This document shows positions 34,561-42,561 of a stretch of 64,000 bases of DNA, piece by piece. Position numbers and translations under genes: made by a program. Each line of letters opens with the position of its first letter. The stretch's first letter is position 1. The notes below the pieces were generated by a model. That model had not been told where the DNA came from and did not search any database. It saw only the letters and a program-made list of their open reading frames with translations. The stretch is from Gordonia liuliyuniae (GTDB lineage Bacteria > Actinomycetota > Actinomycetes > Mycobacteriales > Mycobacteriaceae), in NCBI RefSeq assembly GCF_021739025.1, contig NZ_JAKKOT010000007.1, forward strand, positions 186,001-250,000, given 5' to 3'.

Positions 34561-35295
34561 ATGCAATCTATCAACTTCGACAACATCGTCTCCGACCTGG
34601 CCCGTTTCGGCGTCAAGGTCTCCGACGCGGTGAAGGTACACGCCGACTCCGCCGACGCGATCCGATGGTCGTATGACTCGAAGCCGAACGTCCCGACGGA
34701 CCCGGTCACCGAAGACACAGCGGAAGCGTACGTACACCAGTACGCGCGCGAGTTGATGCTCGCTACTGCGGTCGATGGGTTGTCCCCGCTCGAACGCGCT
34801 AAGCGCGAGCTTGTCGACGCTCATCAACGGCTCGCTATGGCGGAGATCCGCAAGGACTCCGCGAACATCTTCGAGACCCTCTCGTTGATCGTGGACGACG
34901 CTGGGGAGAAGCTCGTTGAAGCGGTGAAGCAACTGCCCAAGAAGCTCGATGCTGAGTCGCTCGTAGCGGCTGGGGCCTCCGCTGTGGCGGCTATGTCGGT
35001 CGCTCGTGAAGCCGGAGCGAAGCTCAAATCCGTAGAGGCGTTCGTCACGCTCCACGGTCAAGCCGTCGGTCTGTCCACTCCGTCGGATCGACCGCTCCGG
35101 TTGTTCCGTCCGGTGAACGCTGTGGAGTACGCGAATATCGAGAACGCTTTCCTCGCTACGAACTCGACACAATTCGAGAACCAGATCGGGTACGCGTTCT
35201 TCGTCGCAGCGAAGGCCGGGATCGAGATCGGGTTGAACGATACGAAGAAGGCCGGTTGGATTCAGTCTCAGTTGTCTTCGTCGGTGATGATGTGA
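34561..35295 (+). CDS. hypothetical protein upstream of terS, 244 aa
   Basis: AGGAACAGATC precedes ATG 34561. The protein is mostly helical with many Ala, Ser and Glu residues. No signal peptide or known motif is seen. It overlaps the small terminase start by 4 bases (GTGA), so the two are translated together and perhaps act together. In satellites such neighbours of terS can redirect helper packaging or capsid size, but nothing here proves it. Confidence 0.65.
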   Translation: MQSINFDNIVSDLARFGVKVSDAVKVHADSADAIRWSYDSKPNVPTDPVTEDTAEAYVHQYARELMLATAVDGLSPLERAKRELVDAHQRLAMAEIRKDSANIFETLSLIVDDAGEKLVEAVKQLPKKLDAESLVAAGASAVAAMSVAREAGAKLKSVEAFVTLHGQAVGLSTPSDRPLRLFRPVNAVEYANIENAFLATNSTQFENQIGYAFFVAAKAGIEIGLNDTKKAGWIQSQLSSSVMM

Positions 35296-35696
35296 GGAAG
35301 CGCGCGCCGAACGGTCTCGGAGCCTCCGGAAAGAGGCTTTGGGAGTCGATCACCGGAGATTACGACCTCACTCCGGCTGAGAGTCTCATCCTGGAGCAAG
35401 CGTGCCGGGAGGTCGACCTGATCGACGAGCTACAGCGGAGGATAACCAGGATGCAAGGCGAGTACCGGGTCCGAGGCTCCCAGGGTCAACCGGTAGCGGC
35501 TCCGGAGTTAGGAGAAATCCGTCAACACCGAACGTTGCTCGCTCAACTACTCGCACGTCTCAAGGTCCCGGACATCGATCCAGATGACCTGATCCCGGCT
35601 CCGGCTCCGGGAGCCGTCGTCAAGAGGGCTTCGTTCGAGTCGACGGAGTCTACGAGGGTCGACCGGATCTCTGATCAGGTCTCCTGTGCTCCCTAA
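35292..35696 (+). CDS. terS: phage small terminase subunit (TerS)
   Basis: This is a 134-residue protein from GTG 35292 in the stop of the previous gene. The pattern APNGLGASGKRLWESITGDY, followed by LTPAESLILEQACREVDLID and later RQHRTLLAQLLARLKVPD, is the actinophage small-terminase family (P27-like). TerS recognises the packaging site and hands DNA to the large subunit. There is no large terminase in the element, so it would have to work with a helper phage. Stand-alone terS is a hallmark of PICI-type satellites. Confidence 0.82.
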   Translation: MRKRAPNGLGASGKRLWESITGDYDLTPAESLILEQACREVDLIDELQRRITRMQGEYRVRGSQGQPVAAPELGEIRQHRTLLAQLLARLKVPDIDPDDLIPAPAPGAVVKRASFESTESTRVDRISDQVSCAP

Positions 35697-35910
35697 GGGC
35701 AGGAAGCTCGTAGGTGTCCAGGGGGTCGTTCAGCGGCTCCCTACGCGGTTCCTACAGCCGAAGATCACCGGGACCACACGCGAGTCCCTACGCGCGTACG
35801 TAGCCGATCTAGAGGCGTGGCTAGAGTCCGAAGGCATCCGGTGTGGCACGTACGAGATCCTCGTGGCGCTCGATCTCCAGCCCGACCGCTGGTATCTCCA
35901 GACGGTCTAG
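35686..35910 (+). CDS. small protein after terS, 74 aa
   Basis: GTG 35686 lies inside the end of terS (11-base overlap). The C-terminal half, RESLRAYVADLEAWLESEGI and then GTYEILVALDL, forms two likely helices. It is last in the rightward operon before a strong terminator. The function is unknown. Confidence 0.55.
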   Translation: MLPKGRKLVGVQGVVQRLPTRFLQPKITGTTRESLRAYVADLEAWLESEGIRCGTYEILVALDLQPDRWYLQTV

Positions 35911-35935
35911 GTCCGATCGACCTAGTAACAGAAAC

Positions 35936-35964
35936 AACCCCCGACACCGCGAAGGTCGGGGGTT
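35936..35964 (+). terminator. terminator of the terS operon
   Basis: The 10-bp stem AACCCCCGAC (35936-35945) and GTCGGGGGTT (35955-35964) has a 9-base loop. It lies between convergent genes. Confidence 0.85.
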
Positions 35965-35981
35965 GAGTCGTCTCTAGGGGT

Positions 35982-36248
35982 CTACAGGCGAAGACCCCAG
36001 ACCTCGGAGATGAGCGAACCACCTTCCCATCCCGCGTTTCCTCGGGTCTGGACTGTCTCGGACTCGACTAGTTCTAGGTCTCCGACGTGCTGGAGTGCTT
36101 CCAGGTAGATCGTGTCCGTCGGTCGGAGTAGTGATGACCGAACGATCAAGACTGAGTCGTCTTTGAGTCGGCATACAGCGATCCACCCCGGTACCGCGTA
36201 GAGCGGATCAGCGGGGAAGGCGTCTACGAAATCTGTCGGTGTAGTCAT
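35982..36248 (-). CDS. hypothetical protein at the right end, 88 aa
   Basis: AGGAGA precedes ATG 36248. The sequence is beta-rich: PGWIAVCRLKDDSVLIVRSSLL, followed by polar strands and a GGSLISEVWGL ending. It is transcribed away from attR into the element, convergent with the terS operon. As an isolated end gene it may be cargo such as a helper-immunity factor. No known domain is visible. Confidence 0.65.
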   Translation of the reverse strand: MTTPTDFVDAFPADPLYAVPGWIAVCRLKDDSVLIVRSSLLRPTDTIYLEALQHVGDLELVESETVQTRGNAGWEGGSLISEVWGLRL

Positions 36249-36279
36249 ATCTGTCTCCTAGGTTGTGATGTACGGTTGG

Positions 36280-36290
36280 TAGTACATGAT
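36280..36290. repeat. attR core
   Basis: TAGTACATGAT is identical to attL. To its right, on the minus strand, are the displaced native trmL start (GTG TTC CGG ATC) and a TAGAAT -10-like box 7 bases upstream of it. Confidence 0.85.
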
Positions 36291-36407
36291 CCGGAACACG
36301 GGGAGATTCTATGCGCGCACCCGGCGCGCCTTGTCATCGGCCGGACGCGGCAGTCTGGCCGCTCGGCCATTCCGGACTGTGTAAAACGATCGTGCTACCT
36401 TGTGGGT

Positions 36408-36929
36408 GTGGCACCAACTCGCGAACGCATCCTCACCGCAGTCGAGCCCGTCTTCGATCGGCACGGCTTCGCAGGCGTCGGCGTCGACCGGCTGACCGCG
36501 GCCGCCGGCGTCTCGTCGCGGACCCTGTACAAGCATCTAGGCAGCAAGACGGGCCTCGTCGCCGCAGTTCTCGGCGCCCGCGGCGAGCGTTTCGCCCGAG
36601 CCTTCGATGTCCTGACGGTGGACGAGCTCTTCAACGCACTGGCGACCTGGGTGCGGACCGAGGGGTCGCACGGATGTCTGTTTCTACGGGCGATGGGGGA
36701 GGACGGCGGGTCCGTCCCGGAGATCTCGGCCGCCGTCGCCGAGTACCGCGAACTGCTGTACTCCGTGGTCACACGAGTCGTGGAATACGAGACCGGGACC
36801 GCGGACGAACTACTTGTTGAGCAATTGCTCGTGCTGTTCGAGGGTGCGACGTCGACGGCCTCGTACCGCGGGCCGCGCGCCGTCGAATCTGCCCGGACCG
36901 CAGCGCAGCGACTCGTCGTTACGCGCTGA
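36408..36929 (+). CDS. TetR-family regulator
   Basis: This is a 173-residue protein. GTG 36408 is chosen because TACCTT 7-8 bases upstream suggests a leaderless message; GTG 36402 is possible. The N-terminal HTH reads GVGVDRLTAAAGVSSRTLYKHLGSK-like, split as usual in TetR proteins. The C-terminal ligand domain has GCLFLRAMGE. It is followed closely by a flavodoxin-fold reductase, which it probably controls in response to a quinone or electrophile. Confidence 0.85.
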   Translation: MAPTRERILTAVEPVFDRHGFAGVGVDRLTAAAGVSSRTLYKHLGSKTGLVAAVLGARGERFARAFDVLTVDELFNALATWVRTEGSHGCLFLRAMGEDGGSVPEISAAVAEYRELLYSVVTRVVEYETGTADELLVEQLLVLFEGATSTASYRGPRAVESARTAAQRLVVTR

Positions 36930-36961
36930 ACCACCACCGATGTGAAACGGAGGCCGCACAC

Positions 36962-37669
36962 GTGCACCTGATGACCGTATTCTCGCACCCGTTCGCCGAC
37001 CACTATCCGGCCGCAGTGATGGACGCCTTCCACGAGCCGTTTCGGCGCGGAGGGCACACCGTCGATGTGCTCGACCTGCACCAGGAAGGCTTCGATCCGC
37101 GTTTCACCGAGGCCGACCATGCGCACTTCTGGGGCGGGCCGGCACCGGACGGCATCACCGAGATGCACCAGCGGGTCGAAGCCGCAGATCGGCTGGCGTT
37201 CGTCTACCCGGTCTACTGGTGGGGGATGCCTGCCACGATGAAGGGCTGGATCGAACGCGTCTTCACCGGCGGCTGGGCCTACCAGTACGGCAGCGGAGTC
37301 GACGACCGTGGAAAGCAGCCGCTCAATGCGCTGCTGCCGAGCATCCCGACCGTGCTCATCGGCATCGGCGGCTCGAAGAAGCGCACGTACGACAAGTACG
37401 GCTACGACGAGGCGATGCGCACCCAGATCGACGTCGGCATCTTCGCCTACTGCGGCATCGACGACGTTGCGAGCCATCTCATCTACGACGTCGAAGGCGA
37501 CCACAACGCACCTCACCGTGACGCAGGCCTGCGGCAGGCTCGCGGCATCGCCGCCGACTTCCTCGCGCCCGGTCGCCGGGAGCGAACGGTGAAAGCTGAT
37601 CATCTGGCGGCGCGAGCCTCGCTCTCGCCGATAACCCTTGACATCGGCCGAACATCCGTGCGAGACTGA
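36962..37669 (+). CDS. NAD(P)H:quinone oxidoreductase-like flavoprotein
   Basis: This is a 235-residue protein of the MdaB/NQO1/KefF-like family with a flavodoxin fold: FSHPFADHYPAAV near the N-terminus binds the FMN/FAD phosphate, and FVYPVYWWGMPATMKGW with ERVFTGGWAY forms the flavin and substrate site. It reduces quinones or other electrophiles with NAD(P)H in the cytoplasm. The GTG start at 36962 is 33 bases after the TetR gene, so the two form an operon. Confidence 0.88.
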   Translation: MHLMTVFSHPFADHYPAAVMDAFHEPFRRGGHTVDVLDLHQEGFDPRFTEADHAHFWGGPAPDGITEMHQRVEAADRLAFVYPVYWWGMPATMKGWIERVFTGGWAYQYGSGVDDRGKQPLNALLPSIPTVLIGIGGSKKRTYDKYGYDEAMRTQIDVGIFAYCGIDDVASHLIYDVEGDHNAPHRDAGLRQARGIAADFLAPGRRERTVKADHLAARASLSPITLDIGRTSVRD

Positions 37670-37931
37670 TATGTCCGCAGCGAACAGCGTCGACCATCTC
37701 ACGGTCCGCGAGCACTGCTGCGAATCTCCTGAGGACCTCTGGGTCTAGGATCGCGCGCCGGAAGGCGCAGGCGAACCGCGAGAACCTCATTGATGTCTCG
37801 ACTCCGCTCGATAGCGGAGATGCTCCGCACGACGCGGAGATACGGGCCGACTTTCGGAGCCCACGACCCACACTTGCACAGCAGTGACGCTTTGCGTCGC
37901 TGCCACTTACTCATGCCGAGGAGGCATACCC
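37670..37931. other. intergenic region with hairpins, no supported gene
   Basis: A minus-strand frame with segments like RFSRFACAFRRAIL and FAAVLADREMVDAV may be a gene remnant but has no start. Hairpins: CTCCGCT-CGAT-AGCGGAG (37802-37819) and CAGTGACGC-TTT-GCGTCGCTG (37881-37901). ATGCC-GAGGA-GGCAT (37913-37927) covers the ribosome site of the next gene. Confidence 0.45.
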
Positions 37932-38078
37932 ATGTATACGACGAACGCAATCAACAACGACACGACCGACCTCGATCCGCGCCAGACCGTCTGGTTTCAG
38001 ATCGACGATGCGACCGGCTTCTACGTGACCGTCGAGGAGTTCCTCGCCGTCGCACGATCGCAGACCGTAGCCGCCTGA
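37932..38078 (+). CDS. 48-aa protein, homologue of the element's small protein
   Basis: GAGGAGG precedes ATG 37932. The segment [19 protein letters not shown] matches the 48-aa protein at 27147 in spacing and about half of the residues over 30 positions. It is rich in Asp and Thr. The ribosome site is in a small hairpin, so translation may be controlled. The function is unknown. It lies directly before folD. Confidence 0.65.
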   Translation: MYTTNAINNDTTDLDPRQTVWFQIDDATGFYVTVEEFLAVARSQTVAA

Positions 38079-38115
38079 TCGGAAGTTTCGCCGCGGCGTG
38101 GAACAATGGAACACC

Positions 38116-38979
38116 GTGACGGCGATTCGACTGGACGGCAAACTCACCCGAGACGAGATCTTCACTGATCTCAAGGCACGCGTGGACGTGCTTCGCGCGG
38201 CAGGCATCACCCCCGGACTGGGGACGGTGCTGGTCGGCGACGACCCGGGCTCGCAGAGCTACGTGAAGGGCAAGCACTCCGACTGCGCGAAGGTCGGCAT
38301 CGCATCGATCCGCAAGGATCTGCCCGCCGACATCACGCAGGAGCAACTCGACGCGACGATCGACGAGCTGAACGCAGATCCGAGCTGCACCGGCTACATC
38401 GTCCAGCTGCCGCTCCCGAAGCACCTCGACGAGAACGCGGCGCTCGAACGGATCGCACCCGAGAAGGATGCGGACGGTCTGCACCCGATCAACCTCGGAC
38501 GGCTCGTCCTCGGCAAGGAGTCGACCCTCCCGTGCACTCCGCGGGGCGTCATCCACCTCCTTCGCCGCTACGACATCCCACTCAACGGCGCTCACGTGAC
38601 TGTCGTCGGACGCGGAGTCACCATCGGCCGCCCCATCGGCCTGCTCCTGACCCGTCGTAGCGAGAACGCGACCGTCACCCTGTGCCACACCGGTACTCGT
38701 GACCTCGCCGCCGAGATCCGCCGCGCCGACATCGTCGTCGCGGCGGCAGGCGTCGCGCACCTCATCGCCGCCGACATGGTCAAGCCCGGCGCGGCCGTCG
38801 TCGACGTTGGCGTGTCCCGCACCGACGACGGACTCAAAGGCGACGTCGCCCCCGAGGTGTGGGACGTCGCAGGCGCCGTCTCGCCCAACCCCGGGGGAGT
38901 CGGGCCGTTGACGCGGGCCTTCCTGCTCGCGAACGTCGTCGAACGGGCCGAGCAACAACTGGCGGCCGCGGGCTCCTGA
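38116..38979 (+). CDS. folD: bifunctional methylenetetrahydrofolate dehydrogenase/cyclohydrolase
   Basis: This is a 287-residue enzyme from GTG 38116 of the one-carbon pathway, making 10-formyl-THF with NADP+. Family motifs are present: [17 protein letters not shown] with the catalytic Lys, [43 protein letters not shown] for NADP binding, and [15 protein letters not shown] near the end. It overlaps the next gene by one base (TGATG). Confidence 0.95.
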   Translation: MTAIRLDGKLTRDEIFTDLKARVDVLRAAGITPGLGTVLVGDDPGSQSYVKGKHSDCAKVGIASIRKDLPADITQEQLDATIDELNADPSCTGYIVQLPLPKHLDENAALERIAPEKDADGLHPINLGRLVLGKESTLPCTPRGVIHLLRRYDIPLNGAHVTVVGRGVTIGRPIGLLLTRRSENATVTLCHTGTRDLAAEIRRADIVVAAAGVAHLIAADMVKPGAAVVDVGVSRTDDGLKGDVAPEVWDVAGAVSPNPGGVGPLTRAFLLANVVERAEQQLAAAGS

Positions 38980-39293
38980 TGACCGACGACCGCGTCGACG
39001 AACTCCGGCGAGCACGCCGGATCCACGGCTACATCGCGAACATCCCGTTCTACGTGGTGCTCGCACTCGTCGCCGTGGCCGCGCTCCTGGTGCTCGTCGA
39101 CCGGTGGCGACGCGGCGCCTTCGTGTTCGGCGCGGCGCTCCTCGTCGCCGGGACCATCCGCGCCCTCCTGCCGACCACGCGCGTGGGACTGTTGCAGGTC
39201 CGCAGCCGGCCGTTCGACGTTGCGACCATGGCAGTACTCGGTGCCTCGGTCCTGTGGCTGGCGACATCGATCGACTCGTTGGGCACTTCCTGA
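38979..39293 (+). CDS. DUF3017 membrane protein
   Basis: This is a 104-residue protein with three hydrophobic segments (FYVVLALVAVAALLVLV, GAALLVAGTIRALL, ATMAVLGASVLWLA). It matches the small DUF3017 proteins that follow folD in many actinobacteria. It is translationally coupled to folD. No activity is known. Confidence 0.82.
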   Translation: MTDDRVDELRRARRIHGYIANIPFYVVLALVAVAALLVLVDRWRRGAFVFGAALLVAGTIRALLPTTRVGLLQVRSRPFDVATMAVLGASVLWLATSIDSLGTS

Positions 39294-39321
39294 GCGCCAT
39301 CGGCGAACCGCGCACAACGTC

Positions 39322-39358
39322 GGCACTCGAACCGCTCCCACAGGACACTTCGAGTGCC
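39322..39358. repeat. inverted repeat GGCACTCGAA, related to the one at 58422
   Basis: Arms 39322-39331 and 39349-39358 are 10 bp with a 17-base loop. GGCACTCGAACCG is shared with a longer palindrome at 58422. A terminator or dispersed palindromic element is likely. Confidence 0.65.
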
Positions 39359-39392
39359 AAGGTTCTTCAGTGCCCGTGTGACACGGTGGAGT

Positions 39393-39767
39393 ATGCGCGA
39401 AACCACCGACACGGATCTGTACCGCCGTTGGATTGACGACCTGTGGAACGGCCCCAAAGACCGCACGAAGCTCGCCGAGATCGCCGAGGAGTTCGTCGAT
39501 GAGGACTTCGTCGGACATTGGCCGACGACCGACGTGGTGGGCCCCGGTAAGCTCGCGGCCCTCATCGCGGCCGTGAAGGCGACACATAAGGGGCTCGAGT
39601 ACTCGCTCGAAGTGGGGCCGTTCGGCGGCGACGGCTACGTCGCGGCCCGCTGGATCAGCCACGGAACCGTCGGCGCAGGGGAGAACGTGTACACGTCCGG
39701 CAACGACATCCTGCGCATCGCGGACGGGCGCCTGGTCGAATGCTGGGTGGCCTCGCCGGGAGTGTGA
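39393..39767 (+). CDS. SnoaL/NTF2-like protein, 124 aa
   Basis: ATG 39393 begins a one-domain protein with the pattern YRRWIDDLWNG, FVDEDFVGHWPTT and GNDILRIADGRLVECWVAS, typical of SnoaL-like polyketide-cyclase folds. Such proteins bind or convert small hydrophobic ligands. The specific substrate cannot be inferred. It is convergent with metX, 7 bases apart. Confidence 0.8.
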   Translation: MRETTDTDLYRRWIDDLWNGPKDRTKLAEIAEEFVDEDFVGHWPTTDVVGPGKLAALIAAVKATHKGLEYSLEVGPFGGDGYVAARWISHGTVGAGENVYTSGNDILRIADGRLVECWVASPGV

Positions 39768-39774
39768 GGGCGCG

Positions 39775-40929
39775 CTATTGCCGCTGAGCGCGGGCCAGCA
39801 CGAGCGTCTCGAGCAGCAGTTCGCCGATCGGTTCCTTCGCGGTGAGGAACCCGTCGTGTCCGGCGTCGGATGAGATGACGCGGAGACCGCCGACCGTGCC
39901 GCCGAGCTCGTCGGCGATCTGCTGCTGCTGATAGATCGGGTACAGCCGGTCGGAGTCGATGCCGCCGACGATCGCCGGGACGCCGCACCCGTTCAACGCG
40001 GCTTTCCAACCGCCGCGGCCGCGACCGACATCATGGTTGCTCAACACCTTCGACAACGCGACATAGCTGCCCGGATCGAAGCGGGTCTTCAACTTCTCCG
40101 ACTGGTAGTCGAGATAGCTGGCGATCGCATACCGACCGCCGGTCAACGGATCTTCGTCACCCTGCGCGCTGTTCTCGAAGCGCTCGTCCAACTCGCGGCC
40201 GCTCCGATACGACAGGTGTGCGATCCGGCGGGCGACACCCATCCCCGCCATCGGCGCCCGCGACGTCCCGTAATAGTCGCCGCCCTGCCAGTCGGCGTCG
40301 TTCTCGATCGCTGCGATCTGGGTGACCTGAGTGCCGATCTGGTCGCCCGACGCATGCGCGCCGACCGCCAGGATCAACGCGGCGTCGACCCTGTCCGGGT
40401 GGGTGACGATCCACTCCAGCGCGCGCGCACCGCCCATCGATCCGCCTGCGACCGCGGCGAACCGGGAGATGCCGACCTGTTCGAACGCGATCTGTTCGGA
40501 ACGGACCAGATCGCGCACGGTCAGGATCGGAAACCGCGAACCCCACGGTTTGCCATCCGGCGCAACCGATCCCGGACCGGTCGATCCGTAGCAGCCGCCG
40601 ATCGCGTTCGGTGCGACGACGCACCACTCGTCGGTGTCGACGGCGCCGTCGGGACCCACCAGACCGTCCCACCAGCCGGTCATCGAGAACCGTTCGTCGG
40701 CGGGGCCGGTGACGTGGGAGTTGCCGGTCAACGCGTGCAGCGCGAGGACGATGTTGTCGCGCGCCGCGTTCGGGCGGCCCCACTTCTGGAAGGTGACCGT
40801 GACGTCGGCGATGCTCGCCCCCGAATCGAGGTCGAGATCGCCGATGCGCACGGCGACGTGCGTCCCGTCCGGGGCGGCAGCCCAGTCCGGGTCGAACGTC
40901 GTAGCGGCCAAATCGGCGCTCACCGACAC
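39775..40929 (-). CDS. metX: homoserine O-acetyltransferase
   Basis: This is a 384-residue alpha/beta-hydrolase fold enzyme that acetylates homoserine with acetyl-CoA in methionine synthesis. The nucleophile Ser is in AGGSMGGARALEW; HALTGNSHV and the C-terminal Asp (GGIDSDRLYP) and His (SDAGHDGFL) complete the triad. It follows metY on the same strand, 40 bases downstream, so the SAM-IV riboswitch before metY probably controls both. Confidence 0.94.
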   Translation of the reverse strand: MSVSADLAATTFDPDWAAAPDGTHVAVRIGDLDLDSGASIADVTVTFQKWGRPNAARDNIVLALHALTGNSHVTGPADERFSMTGWWDGLVGPDGAVDTDEWCVVAPNAIGGCYGSTGPGSVAPDGKPWGSRFPILTVRDLVRSEQIAFEQVGISRFAAVAGGSMGGARALEWIVTHPDRVDAALILAVGAHASGDQIGTQVTQIAAIENDADWQGGDYYGTSRAPMAGMGVARRIAHLSYRSGRELDERFENSAQGDEDPLTGGRYAIASYLDYQSEKLKTRFDPGSYVALSKVLSNHDVGRGRGGWKAALNGCGVPAIVGGIDSDRLYPIYQQQQIADELGGTVGGLRVISSDAGHDGFLTAKEPIGELLLETLVLARAQRQ

Positions 40930-40969
40930 CCGACGACCCCGCCGTGCACGCCTGCGCCGTGTGCGAGCT

Positions 40970-42280
40970 TCACTTGGCGGCCTTGAAACCTTCGCCCAGG
41001 TCGGCCAAGATGTCGTCGATTCCCTCGATGCCGACGGCCAGACGCACCAGGCCCGGGGTGACGCCCGCGGCGAGCAGCTCGTCCTCGGACAGCTGGCTGT
41101 GCGTCGTCGACGCCGGGTGGATGACCAGCGAGCGGACGTCGCCGATGTTCGCGACGTGGCTGTGCAGGGTCAGCGCGTTGACGAACTTCTTGCCGGCTTC
41201 GACACCGCCGTCGATCTCGAAGGCGATGATCGCGCCCTGCCCCTTGGGCAGCAGTTCCTGGCCGCGCTGGTAGTACGGCGACGACGGGAGTCCGGCGTAC
41301 GAGACCGAGGTGACCTGGTCGTGTCCCTCGAGGAACGCGGCGACCTTCTGCGCGTTGGCGACATGACGCTCCACACGCAGGCTCAACGTCTCGATGCCCT
41401 GCGCCAGCAGGAATGCGTTGAACGGGGAGATCGCGGCACCCGTGTCGCGCAGCAGCTGGGTGCGGGCCTTCAGTGCGTATGCCGGGGCGCCCAGGTCGGC
41501 GAAGACGACGCCGTTGTAGCTCGGGTCCGGCGTCGTGAAGCCGGGGAACAGGTCCTGGCCGTCGCGCTGCGCACGCCAGTCGAACGTGCCGCCGTCGACC
41601 AGCACGCCGCCGATCGAGTTCCCGTGTCCGCCAAGGTATTTGGTGGCCGAGTGGACGACCACGTCGGCGCCGTGCTTGAGCGGGTTCAACAGGTACGGGG
41701 TGGCGACGGTGTTGTCGACGATCAGCGGGACGCCCGCGTCGTGAGCGACCTTCGCGACGCCCGCGGTGTCGAGGATCTGGTTGTGCGGGTTCGAGATCGT
41801 CTCGGCGAACACGGCGCGCGTGTTCGACTTGATCGCGGACTTCCACGACTCGAGATCGTCGGGATCCTCCACGAACGACACCTCGATGCCGAACTTCGGC
41901 AGCGTGTAATGGAACAGGTTGAACGTGCCGCCGTAGATACGCGGGCTGGACACGACGTGTCCGCCGTTCTCGACGATGTTCTGGATCGCGTAGGTGGTCG
42001 CGGCCATGCCGGAGGCCACGAGCAGTGCGGCGACGCCGCCCTCAAGGGCGGCCACGCGCTGCTCGACAGCGTCCTGCGTGGGGTTCATGATGCGCGTGTA
42101 GATGTTGCCGGGCTCGGCGAGTGCGAACAGGTTCGCAGCGTGCTCGGTGTTGTCGAACACGTACGACGTGGTCTGGTAGATCGGCAGGGCGCGAGCGTTG
42201 GTGGTCGTGTCGGCCACCTGCCCGGCATGAACCTGGGCGGTCTCGAAGCTCCAGTTCGCGGCGTCAGACATAGACGTCAT
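40970..42280 (-). CDS. metY: O-acetylhomoserine sulfhydrylase
   Basis: This is a 436-residue PLP enzyme of the Cys/Met metabolism family that makes homocysteine from O-acetylhomoserine and sulfide. PLP-binding Lys is in HSATKYLGGHGNSIGG; ALPIYQTTSYVF and YTRIMNPTQDAVE are also present. ATG 42280 has GAGAGAG close by; ATG 42271 is an alternative. It lies behind a SAM-IV riboswitch. Confidence 0.94.
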   Translation of the reverse strand: MTSMSDAANWSFETAQVHAGQVADTTTNARALPIYQTTSYVFDNTEHAANLFALAEPGNIYTRIMNPTQDAVEQRVAALEGGVAALLVASGMAATTYAIQNIVENGGHVVSSPRIYGGTFNLFHYTLPKFGIEVSFVEDPDDLESWKSAIKSNTRAVFAETISNPHNQILDTAGVAKVAHDAGVPLIVDNTVATPYLLNPLKHGADVVVHSATKYLGGHGNSIGGVLVDGGTFDWRAQRDGQDLFPGFTTPDPSYNGVVFADLGAPAYALKARTQLLRDTGAAISPFNAFLLAQGIETLSLRVERHVANAQKVAAFLEGHDQVTSVSYAGLPSSPYYQRGQELLPKGQGAIIAFEIDGGVEAGKKFVNALTLHSHVANIGDVRSLVIHPASTTHSQLSEDELLAAGVTPGLVRLAVGIEGIDDILADLGEGFKAAK

Positions 42281-42374
42281 CACTCTCTCTGTGGTCGGCG
42301 GGGCTGAAGCCCGCACGTGGAGGGTCCGACCTTCGGACCCGCGCTTGCGGCGACGAGGCTGCGCCCGTTGCCGC

Positions 42375-42460
42375 CAGGTCATCACCCGGAGCACCCCACC
42401 GCGGTTGGAGGGTTGCCGGTCAGCAAGCCGGGGCTCTTCGCTGACACTCATGACCTGTCG
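42375..42460 (-). promoter_or_regulatory. SAM-IV riboswitch upstream of metY
   Basis: The minus strand shows the conserved series GGTCATGAGTG, TCAGCGAAGAGCCCCGGC, TTGCTGACCGGCAACCCTCC, CGCGGTGGGGTGC and CCGGGTGATGACC. The 5' GGTCATGA pairs with the 3' TGATGACC. This is the SAM-IV family found in Actinobacteria. SAM binding would lower metY and metX expression. About 90 bases of expression platform follow. Confidence 0.92.
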
Positions 42461-42561
42461 AGAACAATATCTCACCGGCGCGGGCCCGCGGGAACGCCTC
42501 GAGCATCCTGAACTTAAACCCTTTCGCTACGGCAGTGCCGCGTGTTAGAGGGTTGGTTCGG

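Larger units (their letters stand above)
24122..36290. mobile_element. integrated phage-satellite-like element (about 12.2 kb)
   Basis: The element is bounded by 11-bp direct repeats TAGTACATGAT at both ends, inside the first codons of trmL. GC content and codon use are visibly lower and more mixed than in the flanks. Contents in order: serine integrase, sigma-like protein, lipoprotein, small proteins, RepA-like ATPase, iteron-like repeats, an orphan 257-aa protein, a leftward operon of small proteins, a divergent operator, an excisionase-like protein, structured DNA, zinc-ribbon proteins, an operon ending in a small terminase, and a last leftward gene. No capsid, portal, large terminase, tail or lysis gene is seen. 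This suits a PICI-type satellite; a decayed prophage is the alternative. Confidence 0.85.

Noticed and set aside
24122..36290. An integrative conjugative element (AICE type), because of the integrase and RepA-like protein.
   Set aside because: No TraB/FtsK-like translocase is visible, and a small terminase is present, which favours a phage satellite.
42281..42475. An N-terminal extension of metY to 42475.
   Set aside because: The extension is Arg-rich and coincides with the SAM-IV riboswitch, which explains the open frame.
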